Assembly: GCA_016763135.1 (NCBI GenBank) | Contig: JAESUI010000392.1 | Span: 1-8,451 of the forward strand | Length of the DNA stretch: 8,451 bases | DNA from: Flavobacteriales bacterium | GTDB taxonomy: Bacteria > Bacteroidota > Bacteroidia > Flavobacteriales_E > Vicingaceae | Reading direction: 5' to 3' | Shown: positions 6,324 to 8,451 of the stretch, one piece after another | Layout: every line of letters starts with the position of its first letter | Position numbering within the stretch: the stretch's first letter is position 1 | Made by a program: the position numbers and the translations under genes | The notes under the pieces: generated by a model | What the model was told of the DNA's origin: nothing | What the model saw: the letters and a program-made list of their open reading frames with translations, nothing else | Database searches by the model: none

Positions 6324-8149
6324 TCTTTTGCACTAATATTTTTTATTCTAAACAAAAGATCTTTTGCTGTATGAGACTCTTTAAGTGTGTGATATAAAAC
6401 ACAACATGATGCCGAAATAAGCATGAGGCATGATAAAAAGGTAAAGCAAATTAAAAATGCTGAAATACCTGTTGAAATACTAGAAGAAACACTTTCATCA
6501 CTTGTTAATGCGCCTACAATAACAGACTTAACAAAAAAGGTGTTAAGAATTGTGTTTGCTGAGCTAAAAAACAAATAGAATAAAAAAGCTACAGCAAGCA
6601 TGAGGGCAATAAATTTCATCCAGTTTTTGTTGAGAAGACCGCTTGTTTGCCCTGCTGCAGCAAAAAAGCTAATGTTCTCATTAGCACTAATAACTCCCAT
6701 CAAAATAAAAACAGGCAATAATAAAAACGCAAGAAAAACAAACCAGCCGCTACCAATAGCAATTAATCCGACAAAAATCGGGACAGACAATAAATAAGAA
6801 GTAACAGAATAACTAAAAGGAGAGTTCTTAAGCTTAAAATTTTTTTCTGGTGAGATCAGTTTATGTTGAGTGTACAACGTAGAAAAGGTCAAGAAAAAAA
6901 TAAACACAACACCTAAAAATATTGCAGAAGCAGGGAGTTCAGAATAATTAAAGTAATCAGAAAAAGAATAGTTGAGATAATAATAATCTGTTGTAAAAAA
7001 CAAACCGAGATCATCTGTAGCAACTAAAACAGCAAAGATAAACGAACACGGAACAAGAAATAAAGCATAACGCCCTATATTTTTTAAAAAGACACGTAAT
7101 GATTCAGAAAATAGCTCGGCAACACTAAGTATTTTATTGGGGTTGAAAATTGTTTTTTTAACGTAAACAAGATCTTCTTTGGCATCCTCCTCCAGCAATG
7201 ATGTTGTTTTAAACACCCTCCGGGGATACCATACAAAATATATTATGACAAAAGAAAGAGAAAGCAAGATAAAAGCTAATCGTAAAAAACTTGGAAGTTC
7301 AGTATATCTTGTAAGATAACTTTCGATAAATGCAGCAAAAAATGTAATAGGTATTACACCCATTATTATTTTTAAGCCACTTCTGGCGCTTGTTTTCATG
7401 GCTTCAAAACGAGAATGTGTTCCGGGGAACAATAAGCCTTTACCTAAAGTTAGGCCACCACCACCACTAATTACAATGGTAGAAATTTCTAATGTACCAT
7501 GTGTCCAAATCGTTAAAAAGGATTCCCAAAACAGCCCTTTAGTAACAAAAAAATACTGAAACGCACCAATCATAACACCGTTAAAAATCATTATAAAAAA
7601 TGTACCGATAGACATGAAAATTCCAGAAAGGAAGGTGAGAAAATCTACTCGAGCGTTGTTAACGAATATTCGCAAAAACATACCAAAAGCACCTTCATCT
7701 TTATAAACGGCCATGGCGTCCCCTTGCTCAATGTTTTCATTGGTCATGTCTATGTAACCACTTCCAAGTATTGTTTCTGCGAAGTCAGGCTCATAAATAC
7801 TAGTAATAACTCCAAGAGCGAAACAAGACCAAAAAACGATAAATGATATAAGCATTGGTCTTCTGGCGGAATACATCTCCAGTGGTAAATCTTTTTTCCA
7901 AAAAGAAGAAAAAACAGACCACTTGTTTTTTTTTGTCTTATTGATGTCATTAAACAAAAGCTTGGCAACACCATTAAGGTAAAGTTTTACTGATCGGTTA
8001 TTATAAAAGGTGCGCGCATATGAAAGATCATCTGTTATCTGAACAAACAGCTTACTTACCTCACGAGGGGTGGCATCTTTTTTTATAAGATTTTCTTCAA
8101 AGTTTTTCCACTTTTCCTTATTTTGTTCAATAAAATCAGATTCTTTCAT
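6320..8149 (-). CDS. SpoIIM-domain (stage II sporulation M-like) polytopic membrane protein with C-terminal membrane extension
   Basis: This 609-residue protein is the first gene of the operon. Residues 1-95 are soluble and helical. The SpoIIM/DUF95 domain (about 96-315) has membrane segments near 98-116, 171-200, 221-240, 258-276 and 288-306. It carries the family signature WTHGTLEISTI (215-225), with H217, G218 and E221, followed by a glycine-rich LGKGLLFPG (235-243). After a charged linker (about 311-340) comes a second hydrophobic region of about 270 residues with roughly six segments (near 358-376, 409-425, 451-468, 470-488, 510-530, 560-583). This second region resembles multi-pass membrane proteins with no assigned activity. 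In Bacillus, SpoIIM is a small membrane protein of the engulfment machinery; nothing here implies sporulation, and Bacteroidota do not form endospores. The ATG at 8149 is the first in frame. The frame is intact throughout. Confidence 0.88.
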   Translation of the reverse strand: MKESDFIEQNKEKWKNFEENLIKKDATPREVSKLFVQITDDLSYARTFYNNRSVKLYLNGVAKLLFNDINKTKKNKWSVFSSFWKKDLPLEMYSARRPMLISFIVFWSCFALGVITSIYEPDFAETILGSGYIDMTNENIEQGDAMAVYKDEGAFGMFLRIFVNNARVDFLTFLSGIFMSIGTFFIMIFNGVMIGAFQYFFVTKGLFWESFLTIWTHGTLEISTIVISGGGGLTLGKGLLFPGTHSRFEAMKTSARSGLKIIMGVIPITFFAAFIESYLTRYTELPSFLRLAFILLSLSFVIIYFVWYPRRVFKTTSLLEEDAKEDLVYVKKTIFNPNKILSVAELFSESLRVFLKNIGRYALFLVPCSFIFAVLVATDDLGLFFTTDYYYLNYSFSDYFNYSELPASAIFLGVVFIFFLTFSTLYTQHKLISPEKNFKLKNSPFSYSVTSYLLSVPIFVGLIAIGSGWFVFLAFLLLPVFILMGVISANENISFFAAAGQTSGLLNKNWMKFIALMLAVAFLFYLFFSSANTILNTFFVKSVIVGALTSDESVSSSISTGISAFLICFTFLSCLMLISASCCVLYHTLKESHTAKDLLFRIKNISAKE

Positions 8150-8199
8150 ATACTTATCTGCGAAGTGTCCAATTTAGGCAATAGATTTAAAATAAAAAA
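8150..8199. promoter_or_regulatory. Divergent intergenic region between the SpoIIM and RDD genes
   Basis: Only 50 bp separate the two outward-facing starts, so promoters for the long operon and for the RDD gene must lie here or extend into the opposite coding sequences. I see no good TTG/TAnnTTTG pair on either strand. TAGATTTA at 8182-8189 on + is the nearest match but would leave almost no leader. The call therefore rests on gene layout, not on a recognised promoter motif. Confidence 0.4.
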
Positions 8200-8451
8200 G
8201 TGAACAAGATTGAAATTACAACAACACAAAATGTAACGGTAGAATATGAGCTTTCTCCATTAATTTATAGAATAAATGCTTTTATACTAGACGGAGTCAT
8301 TTTAACTATTGGTTGTTTGATTTTGTGGGGGATTACCGCTGGTATTTTTGGAAGATTTGCAGACTTGGCAATATATTTTACAGTGCTCCCGGTCGCGCTT
8401 TTTTATAGCTTGGCTTTTGAGCATTTTAATAACGGGCAATCTATAGGGAAG
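8200..8451 (+). CDS. RDD family membrane protein (5' part, runs off the window)
   Basis: The first 84 codons are present and the frame is open to the window edge. GTG at 8200 is chosen as start: an in-frame TAA lies at 8188-8190, there is no in-frame ATG in the visible part, and the resulting opening NKIEITTTQNVTVEYEL is typical of Bacteroidota RDD proteins. R24 and D31 in YRINAFILDGVIL are the first Arg and Asp that name the family, at the start of membrane segment one (about 27-49). A second segment spans about 56-73. NGQSIGK (78-84) matches the conserved loop, usually NGQTIGK. RDD proteins are small integral membrane proteins, and some have been reported as cation/proton antiporters, but transport here is unproven. 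It is divergent from the SpoIIM operon, and this pairing recurs in related genomes. Confidence 0.88.
   Translation, partial: MNKIEITTTQNVTVEYELSPLIYRINAFILDGVILTIGCLILWGITAGIFGRFADLAIYFTVLPVALFYSLAFEHFNNGQSIGK

Noticed and set aside
6600..6797. Plus-strand open frame of 65 codons
   Set aside because: It is antisense to the C-terminal membrane region of the SpoIIM-type protein, and shows no independent evidence of coding.
7750..7974. Minus-strand open frame of 74 codons in another frame of the SpoIIM-type gene
   Set aside because: It is fully inside the intact 609-codon frame on the same strand. The parent gene shows no frameshift, so this is an overlap artefact.
6320..8149. Evidence for sporulation from the SpoIIM-like protein
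   Set aside because: The SpoIIM/DUF95 domain is widespread in non-sporulating bacteria, no other sporulation gene is present, and the surrounding genes fit Bacteroidota.

Overview
The window is strongly AT-rich bacterial DNA. Starts sit behind A-rich stretches with little Shine-Dalgarno sequence. Protein types and gene order point to the Bacteroidota, most likely a marine member of the Flavobacteriales; this rests on gene content and base composition, not on a database match.

Left part (1-1500, all on +): rpiB (ribose-5-phosphate isomerase B) ends in a clear intrinsic terminator. The T-tract of that terminator runs directly into the ATG of a small ECF-type sigma factor. A small single-pass membrane protein of 81 residues follows 12 nt later; it is not a recognised family, but its position makes it a candidate partner (possibly anti-sigma) of the sigma factor. 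Its last codons overlap, tail to tail, the end of a VOC (glyoxalase/dioxygenase superfamily) gene on the other strand (1493-1921), which has an imperfect dyad just upstream of its start.

Main part (2005-8149, all on -): a compact five-gene operon reading right to left: a SpoIIM-domain membrane protein with a long extra C-terminal membrane region, a DUF4129-type protein with a signal peptide, a DUF4350-type two-pass membrane protein, a MoxR-family AAA+ ATPase, and a DUF58 protein. The first four genes overlap by 4, 8 and 1 nt and the fifth lies 14 nt further on, so they are very probably co-transcribed and translationally coupled. Across a 50-bp divergent gap an RDD-family membrane protein starts on + with GTG and runs off the window end.

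The same set of families (RDD, SpoIIM, DUF4129, DUF4350, MoxR, DUF58) recurs together in Bacteroidota and Actinobacteria. The set therefore looks like a conserved, poorly understood membrane machine rather than something unique to this genome. Predicted topologies put the C-terminal domains of the DUF4129, DUF4350 and DUF58 proteins in the cytoplasm with the MoxR ATPase. This suggests that the ATPase remodels or gates a complex formed by the SpoIIM and RDD integral membrane proteins. No RNA genes, mobile elements, CRISPR arrays or long repeats were seen.
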